Source: Bradyrhizobium macuxiense
Lineage (GTDB): Bacteria; Pseudomonadota; Alphaproteobacteria; Rhizobiales; Xanthobacteraceae
DNA length: 64,000 nucleotides
Direction: 5' to 3'
NCBI RefSeq assembly: GCF_001542415.1
Contig: NZ_LNCU01000072.1
Span: forward strand, 132,320-196,319
Made by a program: the position numbers and the translations under genes. This document shows positions 1-8,876 of the stretch, piece by piece (position 1 is the first letter of the stretch; the number at the start of each line of letters is the position of its first letter). The notes under the pieces were generated by a model. That model was given only the letters and a program-made list of their open reading frames with translations, did no database searches and was not told the DNA's origin.

Positions 1-1121
1 TTGAGCGGCTTGTCCTGCCGTTTCGACCAGGAGATGTAGTAGGCCACGATCGTCATGATCGCGATGCCGGAGATGCTGACGAAGATCTGCGCGAACAGCG
101 AGCCGGAGCTCATCGAGAGCTCGAAGTGTCCAACGAAGGACAGGAACACACCGACGCAAAACACCGCGAGCGATTGCTGGCCGCACACGATGAGCGGGTC
201 GAACACCTTCCACTCGAGCGCCGACCAGTCCTTCGGGATGAAGCGGATCACCAGCACCACGATCACCGCGAAGTGGATGAAGCGATAGGGCGCGAGGTTG
301 GTCTTGTCGTTCGGGTTGAAGGCCGAATAGAGCCAGTCCGGGAACATCGCGCCGAATTCGGGGAAGCGACCGGCCATGGTCATGATCAGCCCGAAGATCA
401 GATAGGCGACGCAGAACCACAGTGTATAGGGCGAGTTGATGATGTGCATGTTCTTGCGTGCGCCGCCGAGCGCGCACCATGATCCGAACACGAACAGCAC
501 CTGCCAGCAGAACGGATTGAAGTACCAGGTCCCGGCCGGGTAGGCCGGCAGGTTCCAGCCCATGTGCCGCGACACCAGCCACAGCGCCAGCGAGGCCAGC
601 ATGGTCCAGTTCGGCTGCCGCAGCATGAACCACAACACCGGTGGGAACAGGCCCATCAGCACGATGTAGAGCGGCAGCACGTCGAGGTTGACCGGCTTGA
701 ACTTCAGGAACAGGCCCTGCCGCAGCGTCTCGGTCGCATTGTCGACGAGGCCCGCGACGTTGAACTCGTTGATCATCTCGGAATCGCCGAAGCGCAGCGC
801 GAGATAGCTGATCGAGGCGATGTAGATCACGAACAGGATGATGTGGGCGACATAGAGCTGCCAGACGCGCTTGGTCAGCCGCGTGGCGCCGACGATGAAG
901 CCCCGCTCCAGCATCATGCGGGCATAGACGAAGGATGCCGTATAGCCGGAGATGAACACGAAGAGATCGGCGGCGTCGCTGAACCCGTAGTTCCGCGTCG
1001 TGATCCAGTTCACGACGTTGTCGGGGATGTGATCGAGATAGATCGCCCAGTTCGCGATTCCGCGGAACAGGTCGAGCCGGAGGTCACGTCCTTTTTCGGG
1101 GAGACTGGCGTGGATTTCCAT
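1..1121 (-). CDS. opgC: OpgC family membrane acyltransferase (3' end outside window)
   Basis: The minus-strand frame is open from ATG 1121 to the window edge (about 373 codons). It reads as a polytopic membrane protein starting MEIHASLPEKGRDLRLDLFR, with DLFRGIANWAIYLDHIPDN near residues 17-35 and FVFISGYTASFVYARMM near 54-70, followed by several hydrophobic segments. These match the OpgC family, which succinylates osmoregulated periplasmic glucans (cyclic beta-glucans in rhizobia) at the inner membrane. The LDLFRG..NW..LDH start is typical of OpgC and of related acyltransferase-3 proteins. No partner opgG/opgH is visible. The C-terminus lies left of base 1, so total length cannot be judged. 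Family confidence is good; the acyl group added is inference. Confidence 0.85.
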   Translation of the reverse strand, partial: MEIHASLPEKGRDLRLDLFRGIANWAIYLDHIPDNVVNWITTRNYGFSDAADLFVFISGYTASFVYARMMLERGFIVGATRLTKRVWQLYVAHIILFVIYIASISYLALRFGDSEMINEFNVAGLVDNATETLRQGLFLKFKPVNLDVLPLYIVLMGLFPPVLWFMLRQPNWTMLASLALWLVSRHMGWNLPAYPAGTWYFNPFCWQVLFVFGSWCALGGARKNMHIINSPYTLWFCVAYLIFGLIMTMAGRFPEFGAMFPDWLYSAFNPNDKTNLAPYRFIHFAVIVVLVIRFIPKDWSALEWKVFDPLIVCGQQSLAVFCVGVFLSFVGHFELSMSSGSLFAQIFVSISGIAIMTIVAYYISWSKRQDKPL

Positions 1122-1347
1122 GGGCCGCTTCTTCGAGGTGATGCGTTCGGGAAGACCGCGCCGCGGGCCGCGGGAAGCCCCCGAAGCCCAGATTGTCACA
1201 GCGCGGTAGAATGACTATACCGGTCCGGCGAAGGTAACATCCGAGGTAGGGAATCACCGATCACATCGCTGAACGGTGCCACTATACTATCACGGCGGTT
1301 TCCTCCAATCGCTTCCATGTCGCTTATCCCACGGGGCCGGACGATCC

Positions 1348-1653
1348 ATGACCGCACGCATTTTTAAGCCCGCCAAAAACGCGATGCAATCGGGACGTGC
1401 CAAGGCCCAGGAATGGCAACTGGACTACGAGCCGGAGCAGCCGCGCACCGTGGAGCCGCTGATGGGCTGGACCTCGTCCGGCGACATGAAGCAGCAGCTC
1501 ACGCTCCGGTTCGAGACCAAGGAGGAGGCGGTGGCCTATTGCGAACGCAAGGGCATCGCCTATCAGGTGATCGAACCGCAGGCTTCGGCGCATCGCCAGA
1601 TCGCGTACGCCGACAATTTCGCGTTTCGCCGCTGGGAGCCCTGGACCCACTAG
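1348..1653 (+). CDS. ETC complex I accessory subunit, NDUFS4-like
   Basis: A 101-aa protein starting MTARIFKPAKNAMQSG. It has the NDUFS4/ETC complex I signature: an early RIFKPAKNAMQSGRAK stretch, then W.LDYEP, LMGWTSSGDM and a C-terminal FRRWEPW. In alphaproteobacteria and mitochondria this 18-kDa accessory subunit binds the peripheral arm of NADH:ubiquinone oxidoreductase. I chose ATG 1348 rather than the further upstream ATG 1276 because the family starts at this motif and the upstream residues look untranslated. It stands alone, with the nuo operon elsewhere, as is usual for this subunit. Confidence 0.9.
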   Translation: MTARIFKPAKNAMQSGRAKAQEWQLDYEPEQPRTVEPLMGWTSSGDMKQQLTLRFETKEEAVAYCERKGIAYQVIEPQASAHRQIAYADNFAFRRWEPWTH

Positions 1654-1682
1654 GGTGGGCACCCGCCGAGCGGGCCCGGTGA

Positions 1683-2180
1683 TCAGGTCGCCGGGCTTGG
1701 CACCGGCAGGCTGCCGAGAATCGGCAGCGGCGCGTCCTTGGAGACACCGAGCACCGGAAAGCTTCTGATTTTGCGAACATTCGGCAGGCCTGCGAACTGC
1801 AGGAGCTGCTGGCGCATGTCATTGACGTCAAGCGCGACGCATTTGAGCATGAAATCGGCGTCGCCTGAGATCCGCCAGCACTGCAGGAACCGCGGCACCG
1901 CCGCGACCGCGGCCTCAAACGCCTCGATCGCCGAAAGCATCTGGTTGTCGAGCTGGATCAGGACGAAGGTCGTCACCTCGTAGCCCAGCATCCGCTCGTT
2001 GAGGGTCGCGCGGACCGCTTGGATCACACCCCGGCTGCGCAGCGCCCTGACCCGGCGCAGGCAGGGTGGGCCGGTGATACCGACGCGCGCGGCGAGCTCG
2101 TTGATCCTGATCCGGCCGTCCTGCTGCAGTTCGGACAGAATCCTGAGGTCGATGTCATCGAACTGTTGGCGTTCCGTCAC
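1683..2180 (-). CDS. Lrp/AsnC family transcriptional regulator
   Basis: A 165-aa protein of normal Lrp/AsnC length. The N-terminal winged helix reads FDDIDLRILSELQQDGRIR then NELAARVGITGPPCLRRV (residues about 7-45). The C-terminal part is the RAM/ligand-binding domain (TTFVLIQLD..., ISGDADFMLKCVALDV). Its ATG overlaps the stop of the TetR gene upstream on the same strand (2177-2180), so the two are translationally coupled. Lrp-type proteins commonly sense branched-chain or other amino acids; here it sits next to a leucine-degradation cluster, so leucine or a catabolite as effector is a reasonable inference. Confidence 0.92.
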   Translation of the reverse strand: MTERQQFDDIDLRILSELQQDGRIRINELAARVGITGPPCLRRVRALRSRGVIQAVRATLNERMLGYEVTTFVLIQLDNQMLSAIEAFEAAVAAVPRFLQCWRISGDADFMLKCVALDVNDMRQQLLQFAGLPNVRKIRSFPVLGVSKDAPLPILGSLPVPSPAT

Positions 2181-2839
2181 GGGCGCTCACCGGCCAGGGC
2201 GCTGTGGGGGCGGTTGCTGGCCTCGCGCACCTCGCCCGTTGCGGTCTGTGCCGCGCCGACGCCCGACAGCACCAGCTTCTCATGGGCCGCGAGGATCGCC
2301 TCCTTGGTCAACCGGCCTCCGGGGCGGTACCAGCTGCACGGCCCGGTCAGCAGCGCGAGGATTGCAAAGGTTGCGATCTGGATGTCGACGACCTCGAAGG
2401 CGCCTTCGGCCACCCCGTCGGCGAGGATCTGGGTCAGCCGCCCCTCATAGGCGCCGCGGAGCGCCACGACGACCTCGTAGTTCTTGGGCTCGAGGCTGCG
2501 CAGTTCGGAGTTGGCGATGAAGGTCTCGCGTTTCCGCGTCATGTGATAGCTGACGTGAAAGCCGACGAAGATGCGCAGCTTCTCGACTGGATCGGTCTTG
2601 CCCTCGAGCGCGAGGTCGAGCTGGCGCAGCAAATCGTTGATATGGTCCTGCACCAGATCGAACAGCAGATCCTGCTTGGTGCTGATATGATTGTAGAGCG
2701 AGCCGGCCTGGATACCGACCTCGGCGGCGAGCTGGCGCAGGCTCATCGCCTCGTAGCCATGCTCGTAGATCAGGCGTACGCCGGCCTTGCGGATCGCCTC
2801 CAGCGTCTTCGGGCCGTGTGAGCCGATCGTGCGTGCCAT
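2177..2839 (-). CDS. TetR/AcrR family regulator, probable regulator of the leucine/isovalerate cluster
   Basis: A 220-aa protein with a typical TetR N-terminal HTH: AGVRLIYEHGYEAMSLRQLA followed by EVGIQAGSLYNHISTKQDLL (residues about 19-58). The C-terminal ligand-binding domain is all-helical. It is transcribed divergently from ivd across a 194-bp intergenic region that holds two related dyads. Divergent TetR regulators of isovaleryl-CoA dehydrogenase operons are known in proteobacteria (the LiuQ type); assignment to that group is inference from position. The stop overlaps the start of the Lrp gene. Confidence 0.88.
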   Translation of the reverse strand: MARTIGSHGPKTLEAIRKAGVRLIYEHGYEAMSLRQLAAEVGIQAGSLYNHISTKQDLLFDLVQDHINDLLRQLDLALEGKTDPVEKLRIFVGFHVSYHMTRKRETFIANSELRSLEPKNYEVVVALRGAYEGRLTQILADGVAEGAFEVVDIQIATFAILALLTGPCSWYRPGGRLTKEAILAAHEKLVLSGVGAAQTATGEVREASNRPHSALAGERP

Positions 2840-2888
2840 CGGAGCCTCGGATGGGTGTTGGCTTGCGGCAGATAACTCGGAAACAAGC

Positions 2889-2904
2889 GAACGACCGTAT
2901 GTTT
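2889..2904. promoter_or_regulatory. Candidate TetR operator, distal site
   Basis: GAACGACCGTATGTTT lies about 50 bp from the TetR start. Its reverse complement resembles the second site at 2987-3002 (AAACGTATGATCGTTT); both have the form AAAC-N6-CGTTY with related centres, and both are followed by (A)TTGCA. Two related dyads in a divergent regulator/target intergenic region suggest autoregulation and control of ivd. Not verified. Confidence 0.4.
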
Positions 2905-2986
2905 ATTGCACAAAATCCTAGCAGATTCAATGCGCTGCCGGGATCATTCGGAAACCATAGCATGACAGCTTGCGAAGCCAATAAAA

Positions 2987-3002
2987 AAACGTATGATCGT
3001 TT
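2987..3002. promoter_or_regulatory. Candidate TetR operator, ivd-proximal site
   Basis: AAACGTATGATCGTTT, with AAACG/CGTTT arms, ends about 31 bp before the ivd start codon. This position suits repression of the ivd promoter. It is related to the dyad at 2889-2904. Confidence 0.45.
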
Positions 3003-3033
3003 AATTGCAAGATGAATCTCTAAGGGAGGGATC

Positions 3034-4206
3034 ATGGCCTCGAACCAGGCGGCAGTGTTCAATTTCGACCTCGGTGAGACCGCGGATGCGATCCGCGAGA
3101 CGGTGCATGATTTCGCGACCAACGAGATCGCGCCGCGCGCAGCCGAGATCGATCGCTCCAACCAGTTTCCGCGCGACCTCTGGCCGAAGATCGGCGCGCT
3201 CGGCCTGCACGGCATCACCGTCGAGGAGGAGTTCGGCGGGTCGGGCCTCGGCTATCTCGAGCATTGCGTCGCGCTGGAGGAGATCTCGCGGGCGTCAGCC
3301 TCGGTCGGGCTGTCCTACGGCGCGCATTCCAATCTCTGCGTCAACCAGATCCGCCGCAACGGCAACGAAGCCCAGAAACGCAAATATCTGCCGAAGCTGA
3401 TCTCGGGCGAGCATGTCGGATCGCTCGCGATGTCGGAGCCCGGCGCCGGCTCCGACGTGGTCTCGATGAAGACCCGCGCCGAGAAGAAGGGCGACCGCTT
3501 CGTGCTGAACGGCAACAAGATGTGGATCACCAACGGCCCGGTCGCCGATACGCTGGTGGTCTACGCCAAGACCGATCCGAATGCCGGGCCGCGCGGCATG
3601 ACCGCCTTCATCATCGAAAAGGGCATGAAGGGATTTTCCACCGCACAGAAGCTCGACAAGCTCGGGATGCGCGGCTCCGACACCTGCGAACTGGTGTTCG
3701 AGGATTGCGAGGTGCCGGAGGAGAACGTGCTCAGCGAGGTCGGCCGCGGCGTCCATGTGTTGATGTCCGGGCTCGACTATGAGCGCGCGGTGCTGGCGGC
3801 AGGTCCGATCGGCATCATGCAGGCCTGCATGGACGTGGTGCTGCCCTACGTCCACGAGCGCAAGCAGTTCGGCGAACCGATCGGCAGCTTCCAACTGGTG
3901 CAGGGCAAGATCGCCGACATGTACACCACGATGAACGCCTCGCGGGCCTATGTCTATGCGGTGGCCAAGGCCTGCGATCGCGGCGAGACCACGCGCGAAG
4001 ATGCGGCCGGCGCGATCCTCTACGCCGCCGAGAAGGCGACCCAATGCGCGCTGGATGCGATCCAGCTGCTCGGGGGCAACGGCTACATCAACGACTATCC
4101 GACCGGCCGGCTGCTGCGGGACGCCAAGCTCTATGAGATCGGCGCCGGCACCAGCGAGATCCGCCGCATGCTGATCGGTCGCGAGCTGTTCGCGAAGACG
4201 GTGTAA
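3034..4206 (+). CDS. ivd: Isovaleryl-CoA dehydrogenase
   Basis: 390 aa, the usual length for FAD-dependent acyl-CoA dehydrogenases. It converts isovaleryl-CoA to 3-methylcrotonyl-CoA in leucine catabolism. Visible motifs are the substrate/FAD-site block [28 protein letters not shown], and the C-terminal [12 protein letters not shown] and [16 protein letters not shown]. The [12 protein letters not shown] segment carries a Glu at the position of the catalytic base typical of IVD rather than of short/medium-chain enzymes. ATG 3034 follows a strong AGGGAGGG ribosome-binding site. First gene of the operon with mccB, mccA and mvaB. Confidence 0.95.
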   Translation: MASNQAAVFNFDLGETADAIRETVHDFATNEIAPRAAEIDRSNQFPRDLWPKIGALGLHGITVEEEFGGSGLGYLEHCVALEEISRASASVGLSYGAHSNLCVNQIRRNGNEAQKRKYLPKLISGEHVGSLAMSEPGAGSDVVSMKTRAEKKGDRFVLNGNKMWITNGPVADTLVVYAKTDPNAGPRGMTAFIIEKGMKGFSTAQKLDKLGMRGSDTCELVFEDCEVPEENVLSEVGRGVHVLMSGLDYERAVLAAGPIGIMQACMDVVLPYVHERKQFGEPIGSFQLVQGKIADMYTTMNASRAYVYAVAKACDRGETTREDAAGAILYAAEKATQCALDAIQLLGGNGYINDYPTGRLLRDAKLYEIGAGTSEIRRMLIGRELFAKTV

Positions 4207-4281
4207 GCTCGCAGGCCCCATCGCACCGATTGGCGCGATGATCCGGCTTGCGCAAAGTCCTGACGATATCACCAACGAAAC

Positions 4282-5895
4282 GTGCAACACATGCCGCTTC
4301 ATTCGACGATCGATCCAACGTCTTCCGAATTTGCCCGTAACGCCGAGGTGATGCGGGGCCTCGTCGCGGAGCTCCGCGACAAGCTCAATCAAGTTGCCGG
4401 AGGCGGGGGCGAGGCCTCGCGCAAGCGTCACACCTCGCGCGGCAAGATGCTGGCGCGCGATCGCGTCGACCTCCTGATCGACCCCGGCACGGCGTTCCTC
4501 GAGCTGTCGCCTTTGGCCGCTAATGGCCTCTATGGTGGCGACGTGCATTCGGCGAGCGTCATCACCGGCGTCGGACGTATTTCAGGGCGCGAATGCATCA
4601 TCGTCGCCAACGACGCCACCATCAAGGGCGGCACTTACTACCCGATGACGGTGAAGAAGCACCTCCGCGCCCAGGACATCGCGCGGCAGAACAATCTGCC
4701 CTGCGTCTACCTGGTGGATTCCGGCGGCGCGTTCCTGCCGCTGCAGGACGAGATCTTTCCCGACGAGCGGCATTTCGGCCGCATCTTCTACAATCAGGCG
4801 CAGATGTCGGCGCAGGGCATTCCTCAGATCGCGATCGTGATGGGCTCCTGCACCGCGGGAGGTGCCTATGTGCCGGCGATGTCGGACGAGAGCATCATCG
4901 TGCGCAACCAGGGCACGATCTTCCTCGGCGGCCCGCCGCTGGTGAAGGCGGCGACCGGAGAGGTCGTTACCGCCGAAGAGCTTGGCGGCGCTGACGTCCA
5001 TTCGCGGCAATCGGGCGTGACGGACCACTACGCCCAGAACGATGCCCATGCGATCGGCATCGCTCGCCGAATCGTGGCGACGCTGAAGCAGCCGACGCCC
5101 GCGACGCTCAACATGCGTGCGCCGCGCGAGCCGCTGTTTCCGGCGGAGGAAATCTACGGCGTGGTCTCCGCCGACGGCCGCAAGCCGTTCGATGTGCACG
5201 ACATCATTGCACGGATCGTCGACGGCTCCGAATTCGACGAGTTCAAGAAGCTCTACGGCACCACGCTGATCTGCGGCTTCGCCCATATCTGGGGTTATCC
5301 GGTCGGCATCATCGCCAACAACGGCATCCTGTTCAGCGAGAGCTCGCTGAAGGGCGCGCATTTCATCGAGCTGTGCTGCCAGCGTGGCATTCCGCTGGTG
5401 TTCCTGCAGAACATCACCGGCTTCATGGTCGGCAGGAAGTACGAGGCCGGCGGCATCGCGCGCGACGGCGCCAAGCTGGTGACTGCGGTGGCGACCGCCG
5501 GCGTGCCGAAATTCACCGTCGTGATCGGCGGCTCCTACGGCGCCGGCAATTACGGCATGTGCGGCCGCGCCTACAGCCCGCGCTTCCTCTGGCTCTGGCC
5601 CAATGCCCGCATCTCCGTGATGGGCGGCGAGCAGGCCTCGATGGTGCTGAGCCAGGTGCGGCGGGACGGCATCGAGGCCAAGGGCGAGACTTGGTCGGCT
5701 GAAGAGGAAGACAAATTCCGTGAGCCGATACGTGCGCAATACGAGAAGCAGGGCAATCCCTATTACGCCACGGCGCGGCTGTGGGACGACGGCGTGATCG
5801 ATCCCGCCGACACGCGGCTGGTGTTGGGGCTAGGGCTGTCGGCCGCCGCCAATGCGCCGATCAAGCCGACCAAGTTTGGCCTGTTCAGGATGTGA
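4282..5895 (+). CDS. mccB: 3-methylcrotonyl-CoA carboxylase, carboxyltransferase (beta) subunit
   Basis: 537 aa, normal for MccB/LiuB. It transfers CO2 from carboxybiotin to 3-methylcrotonyl-CoA, giving 3-methylglutaconyl-CoA. The two crotonase-like halves show [51 protein letters not shown] and, in the second half, [11 protein letters not shown] and [15 protein letters not shown]. The start could be ATG 4291 (MPLHST) instead of 4282. It lies 75 bp after ivd and just before mccA, so it is very probably co-transcribed. Confidence 0.95.
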   Translation: MQHMPLHSTIDPTSSEFARNAEVMRGLVAELRDKLNQVAGGGGEASRKRHTSRGKMLARDRVDLLIDPGTAFLELSPLAANGLYGGDVHSASVITGVGRISGRECIIVANDATIKGGTYYPMTVKKHLRAQDIARQNNLPCVYLVDSGGAFLPLQDEIFPDERHFGRIFYNQAQMSAQGIPQIAIVMGSCTAGGAYVPAMSDESIIVRNQGTIFLGGPPLVKAATGEVVTAEELGGADVHSRQSGVTDHYAQNDAHAIGIARRIVATLKQPTPATLNMRAPREPLFPAEEIYGVVSADGRKPFDVHDIIARIVDGSEFDEFKKLYGTTLICGFAHIWGYPVGIIANNGILFSESSLKGAHFIELCCQRGIPLVFLQNITGFMVGRKYEAGGIARDGAKLVTAVATAGVPKFTVVIGGSYGAGNYGMCGRAYSPRFLWLWPNARISVMGGEQASMVLSQVRRDGIEAKGETWSAEEEDKFREPIRAQYEKQGNPYYATARLWDDGVIDPADTRLVLGLGLSAAANAPIKPTKFGLFRM

Positions 5896-5897
5896 CC

Positions 5898-7904
5898 ATG
5901 GACCGCTCAAAACTCTACCGGCGCTTCCGCACGCTTCTGATCGCCAACCGTGGCGAGATCGCCTGCCGCGTCATCCGCTCCGCGCGCGCCATGGGGCTGC
6001 GCACCGTTGCCGTCTATTCGGAGGCCGACCGCGACGCGACGCATGTCGCGCTGGCTGACGAGGCCGTGCTGCTCGGTCCCGCACGGGCCCGCGACAGCTA
6101 TCTCAACATCGAACGCGTGATTGCCGCCGCTCGCGAGACCGGCGCTGAGGCGGTTCATCCGGGTTACGGATTCCTCTCGGAGAATGCCGAGTTCGCCCAG
6201 GCTTGCCTCGAGGCCGGATTGGTGTTCGTCGGCCCCACCGCCGAGATGATGACGGCGATGGGCTCGAAATCGGGGTCGAAAGCCCTGATGGAGAAGGCGG
6301 GCGTGCCGCTGGTGCCGGGCTATCACGGCGAGGTGCAGGACGAGGCGACGCTTGCGGACGCAGCCAACCGGATCGGCTTCCCGGTGCTGGTGAAGGCGTC
6401 GGCCGGCGGTGGCGGCCGTGGCATGCGCGTTGTCAATTCAGCGGCCGAGTTGTCGGCTGCAATCGTCAGCGCCAAGCGCGAGGCCAAGGCGGCGTTCGGC
6501 GACGACCGCATGCTGATCGAGAAGTACGTCCAGAATCCCCGCCATATCGAGGTGCAGATCATCGGCGACAGCCACGGCAATCTGCTCTCGCTGTGGGAGC
6601 GCGAATGCACGCTGCAGCGGCGGCATCAGAAGGTGATCGAGGAGGCGCCGTCGCCGACCTTGAACGACGCACAACGCGATACAGTTTGCGAGGCCGCGCG
6701 CAAGGCGGCCGGTGCGGTCAACTATGTCGGTGCCGGCACGATCGAGTTCGTCTCCGACGGCAAGGATGTGTTCTTCATCGAGATGAACACCCGTTTGCAG
6801 GTGGAGCATCCCGTCACCGAACTGATCACGGGGGTCGATCTTGTCGAATGGCAACTCCGCGTCGCGTTCGGCGAGGCGCTGCCATTGAAGCAGAACGAGA
6901 TCAGGCTGAACGGCCATGCCATCGAGGCGCGTGTCTACGCGGAAAATCCGCAGAAGAACTTCATGCCCTCGGTCGGCCGCATCAAGACCTGGCGGACACC
7001 GCCGGAAGGCGATGGCCTGCGCATCGATGCCGGGTATCGCAGCGGCGACAGCGTATCGCCGTACTACGACGCCATGCTCGCCAAGGTCATCGCCTGGGCG
7101 CCGACGCGGCAGGCCGCGATCGAGAAGCTCAACCGCGGGCTGGAAGAGACCGACGTCCGTGGCATCGTCACCAACATCCCGTTCCTGTCGGCGCTGGTAA
7201 CGCATCCAGATACGCGGGCCAATGCGATCGATACCGGCTTCATCGAGCGCCAGTTGAAGAACCTGACGGCCGAAAAGGGCGCGGCCGGTGAGTTCGAGCT
7301 GTGCGCGGCGGTCGCCGCGATCGTGAACGCGGAGCAGAAGGTCGCGCGCAGCGAGGCGAATTCACCTTGGCAGGCTTTTGGCTGGATGCCGGTTGGTCGC
7401 CGCCAGCGCGTGTTCTCGTTCCGGCAAAGCCACGGTCCCGAGCTGCCCATCACGCTGCACTACGGCAGCGGACCCTCGACGCTTTCCGTCGGTGGGCGTG
7501 AGCTGACCTTCTCCATCTCATCACCTGACGACGCCGGCTTCGACCTGACGCTCAATGGCGTGAAGTCGCGCATCGCCTCGGTCATCGAGGGCCACGAGCT
7601 CTACTTGCGCACCCGCAACGGCCGTTTCGACCTGCACTGGGTTGATCCGTTCGGCGGCGAGAGTGAGGAGCAGGTCGGCGAGGACAAGATCGTCGCTCCC
7701 TTGCCGGGCACCGTGGTGGCGCTGCTGGCGGAGGAAGGCGCCATGCTCGAGAAGGGCGCGCCGATCCTGACCTTGGAAGTGATGAAGATGGAGCAGACCC
7801 TGCGGGCGCCGTACGCCGGCATCTTGACGAAGCTCAAATGCAAGGTCGGCGATATCGTCGGCGAAGGTGTCGAGCTTGCCGAGGTCGAGGCGGCGGCGTC
7901 ATGA
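5898..7904 (+). CDS. mccA: 3-methylcrotonyl-CoA carboxylase, biotin carboxylase/BCCP (alpha) subunit
   Basis: 668 aa from ATG 5898, which lies right after the mccB stop and fits the family start (FRTLLIANRGEIACRVIR). Order: biotin carboxylase N-domain, ATP-grasp (KASAGGGGRGMRVV, HIEVQIIGDSHGN, ERECTLQRRHQKVIEEAP), C-domain, linker, then a C-terminal biotinyl domain with LEVMKMEQTL, whose central Lys is the biotinylation site (about residue 630). It forms the holoenzyme with MccB. The frame is open further upstream into mccB, but that extension is out of frame with mccB and not family-like. The stop overlaps the mvaB start by 4 bases. Confidence 0.95.
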   Translation: MDRSKLYRRFRTLLIANRGEIACRVIRSARAMGLRTVAVYSEADRDATHVALADEAVLLGPARARDSYLNIERVIAAARETGAEAVHPGYGFLSENAEFAQACLEAGLVFVGPTAEMMTAMGSKSGSKALMEKAGVPLVPGYHGEVQDEATLADAANRIGFPVLVKASAGGGGRGMRVVNSAAELSAAIVSAKREAKAAFGDDRMLIEKYVQNPRHIEVQIIGDSHGNLLSLWERECTLQRRHQKVIEEAPSPTLNDAQRDTVCEAARKAAGAVNYVGAGTIEFVSDGKDVFFIEMNTRLQVEHPVTELITGVDLVEWQLRVAFGEALPLKQNEIRLNGHAIEARVYAENPQKNFMPSVGRIKTWRTPPEGDGLRIDAGYRSGDSVSPYYDAMLAKVIAWAPTRQAAIEKLNRGLEETDVRGIVTNIPFLSALVTHPDTRANAIDTGFIERQLKNLTAEKGAAGEFELCAAVAAIVNAEQKVARSEANSPWQAFGWMPVGRRQRVFSFRQSHGPELPITLHYGSGPSTLSVGGRELTFSISSPDDAGFDLTLNGVKSRIASVIEGHELYLRTRNGRFDLHWVDPFGGESEEQVGEDKIVAPLPGTVVALLAEEGAMLEKGAPILTLEVMKMEQTLRAPYAGILTKLKCKVGDIVGEGVELAEVEAAAS

Positions 7905-8806
7905 GCGATCGCGTCAGCATCATCGAGGTCGGCCCACGCGACGGGCTGCAGAACGAGAAGACGCCGATCAGCGTCGCTGACCGTATCGCCTTCGTCGAGC
8001 GTCTGATCGACGCCGGCCTGCCGAAGGTCGAGGTCGGCGCGTTCGTGTCACCCAAGGCGGTCCCGCAGATGATGGGATCGGCGGAAGTGCTGCGCGGCGT
8101 CAGCCATCTCAGGGGCGAGTTCCATGTGCTGGTGCCGAACGAGAAGGGCTATGAGGCCTCGCAAGCCGCCGGCGCCAAGGTGATCGCAGTGTTCGCGTCG
8201 GCCTCCGAAGGCTTCTCTCGCGCCAATATCAACTGCTCGGTCGCTGAATCGATTGAGCGCTTCAAGCCGGTGCTGGCGCGTGCCAAAGCCGACGGCATCA
8301 AGGTGCGCGGCTATATCTCCTGCGTGCTCGGCTGCCCCTTCGACGGTGAGGTCGAGCCGCAAGCAGTGGTCAATGTCGCGAGGACGCTGTTCGATCTCGG
8401 CTGCTACGAGATCTCGCTCGGCGACACCATCGGCGTCGGCACACCGGTCAAGGCCCGCGAGCTGATGCGGGCGGTCGGCGGTAGCGTTCCCGCTGCCAAC
8501 CTCGCGATGCATTTCCACGACACCTACGGCCAGGCGCTCGCCAATCTCTATGCCGGCATGGAGGAGGGCGTCCGCGTCATCGATTCCGCGGCTGGCGGCC
8601 TCGGCGGCTGCCCCTACGCCCCTGGCGCCACCGGCAACGTCGCGACCGAGGACGTGGTCTATATGCTCGAGGGCATGGGGATCAGGACCGGCGTCGATAT
8701 GGAGAAGCTGCTGGCTGCGACGAACGAGGTCGCGGCGTTGCTTGGCCGACCGCCGGTGAGCCGTGTCGCCTCAGCACTGAACGCGAAGAAGAAGCGCGCT
8801 TCGTAG
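7901..8806 (+). CDS. mvaB: Hydroxymethylglutaryl-CoA lyase
   Basis: 301 aa. It cleaves HMG-CoA to acetoacetate and acetyl-CoA, the last step of leucine degradation. Motifs: VGPRDGLQNEK at the start, SVAESIERF, GYISCVLGCPFDGEV, the metal-site MHFHDTYGQALANL and the family signature AAGGLGGCPYAPGATGNVATED. ATG 7901 overlaps the mccA stop (ATGA), so it is translationally coupled. The preceding step, 3-methylglutaconyl-CoA hydratase, has no gene here. Confidence 0.95.
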   Translation: MSDRVSIIEVGPRDGLQNEKTPISVADRIAFVERLIDAGLPKVEVGAFVSPKAVPQMMGSAEVLRGVSHLRGEFHVLVPNEKGYEASQAAGAKVIAVFASASEGFSRANINCSVAESIERFKPVLARAKADGIKVRGYISCVLGCPFDGEVEPQAVVNVARTLFDLGCYEISLGDTIGVGTPVKARELMRAVGGSVPAANLAMHFHDTYGQALANLYAGMEEGVRVIDSAAGGLGGCPYAPGATGNVATEDVVYMLEGMGIRTGVDMEKLLAATNEVAALLGRPPVSRVASALNAKKKRAS

Positions 8807-8866
8807 CGTGGGTCGAGCGCGGCGAAACCCACGGAGGCGATGGGTTTCACTTCGCTCTACCCATCC
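8807..8866. repeat. Intergenic imperfect inverted repeat (REP-like)
   Basis: Left arm 8807-8833 contains GTGGGTCGAGCGCGGCGAAA; right arm 8839-8866 contains GATGGGTTTCACTTCGCTCT, roughly its reverse complement. It lies between mvaB (+) and the convergent TRAP operon (-), where it could act as a bidirectional RNA hairpin. This GGGTAGAGCGnAGCGAAACCC type is recognised as a dispersed element in Bradyrhizobium. Confidence 0.7.
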
Positions 8867-8876
8867 TGCACGAACC

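Noticed and set aside
3295..4548. 417-aa minus-strand open frame opposite ivd and mccB
   Set aside because: Antisense shadow of high-GC codon bias; residues follow the complement of well-supported genes and no family pattern is seen. The same applies to 37962-40127, 40671-42749, 60504-61763 and other long antisense frames.
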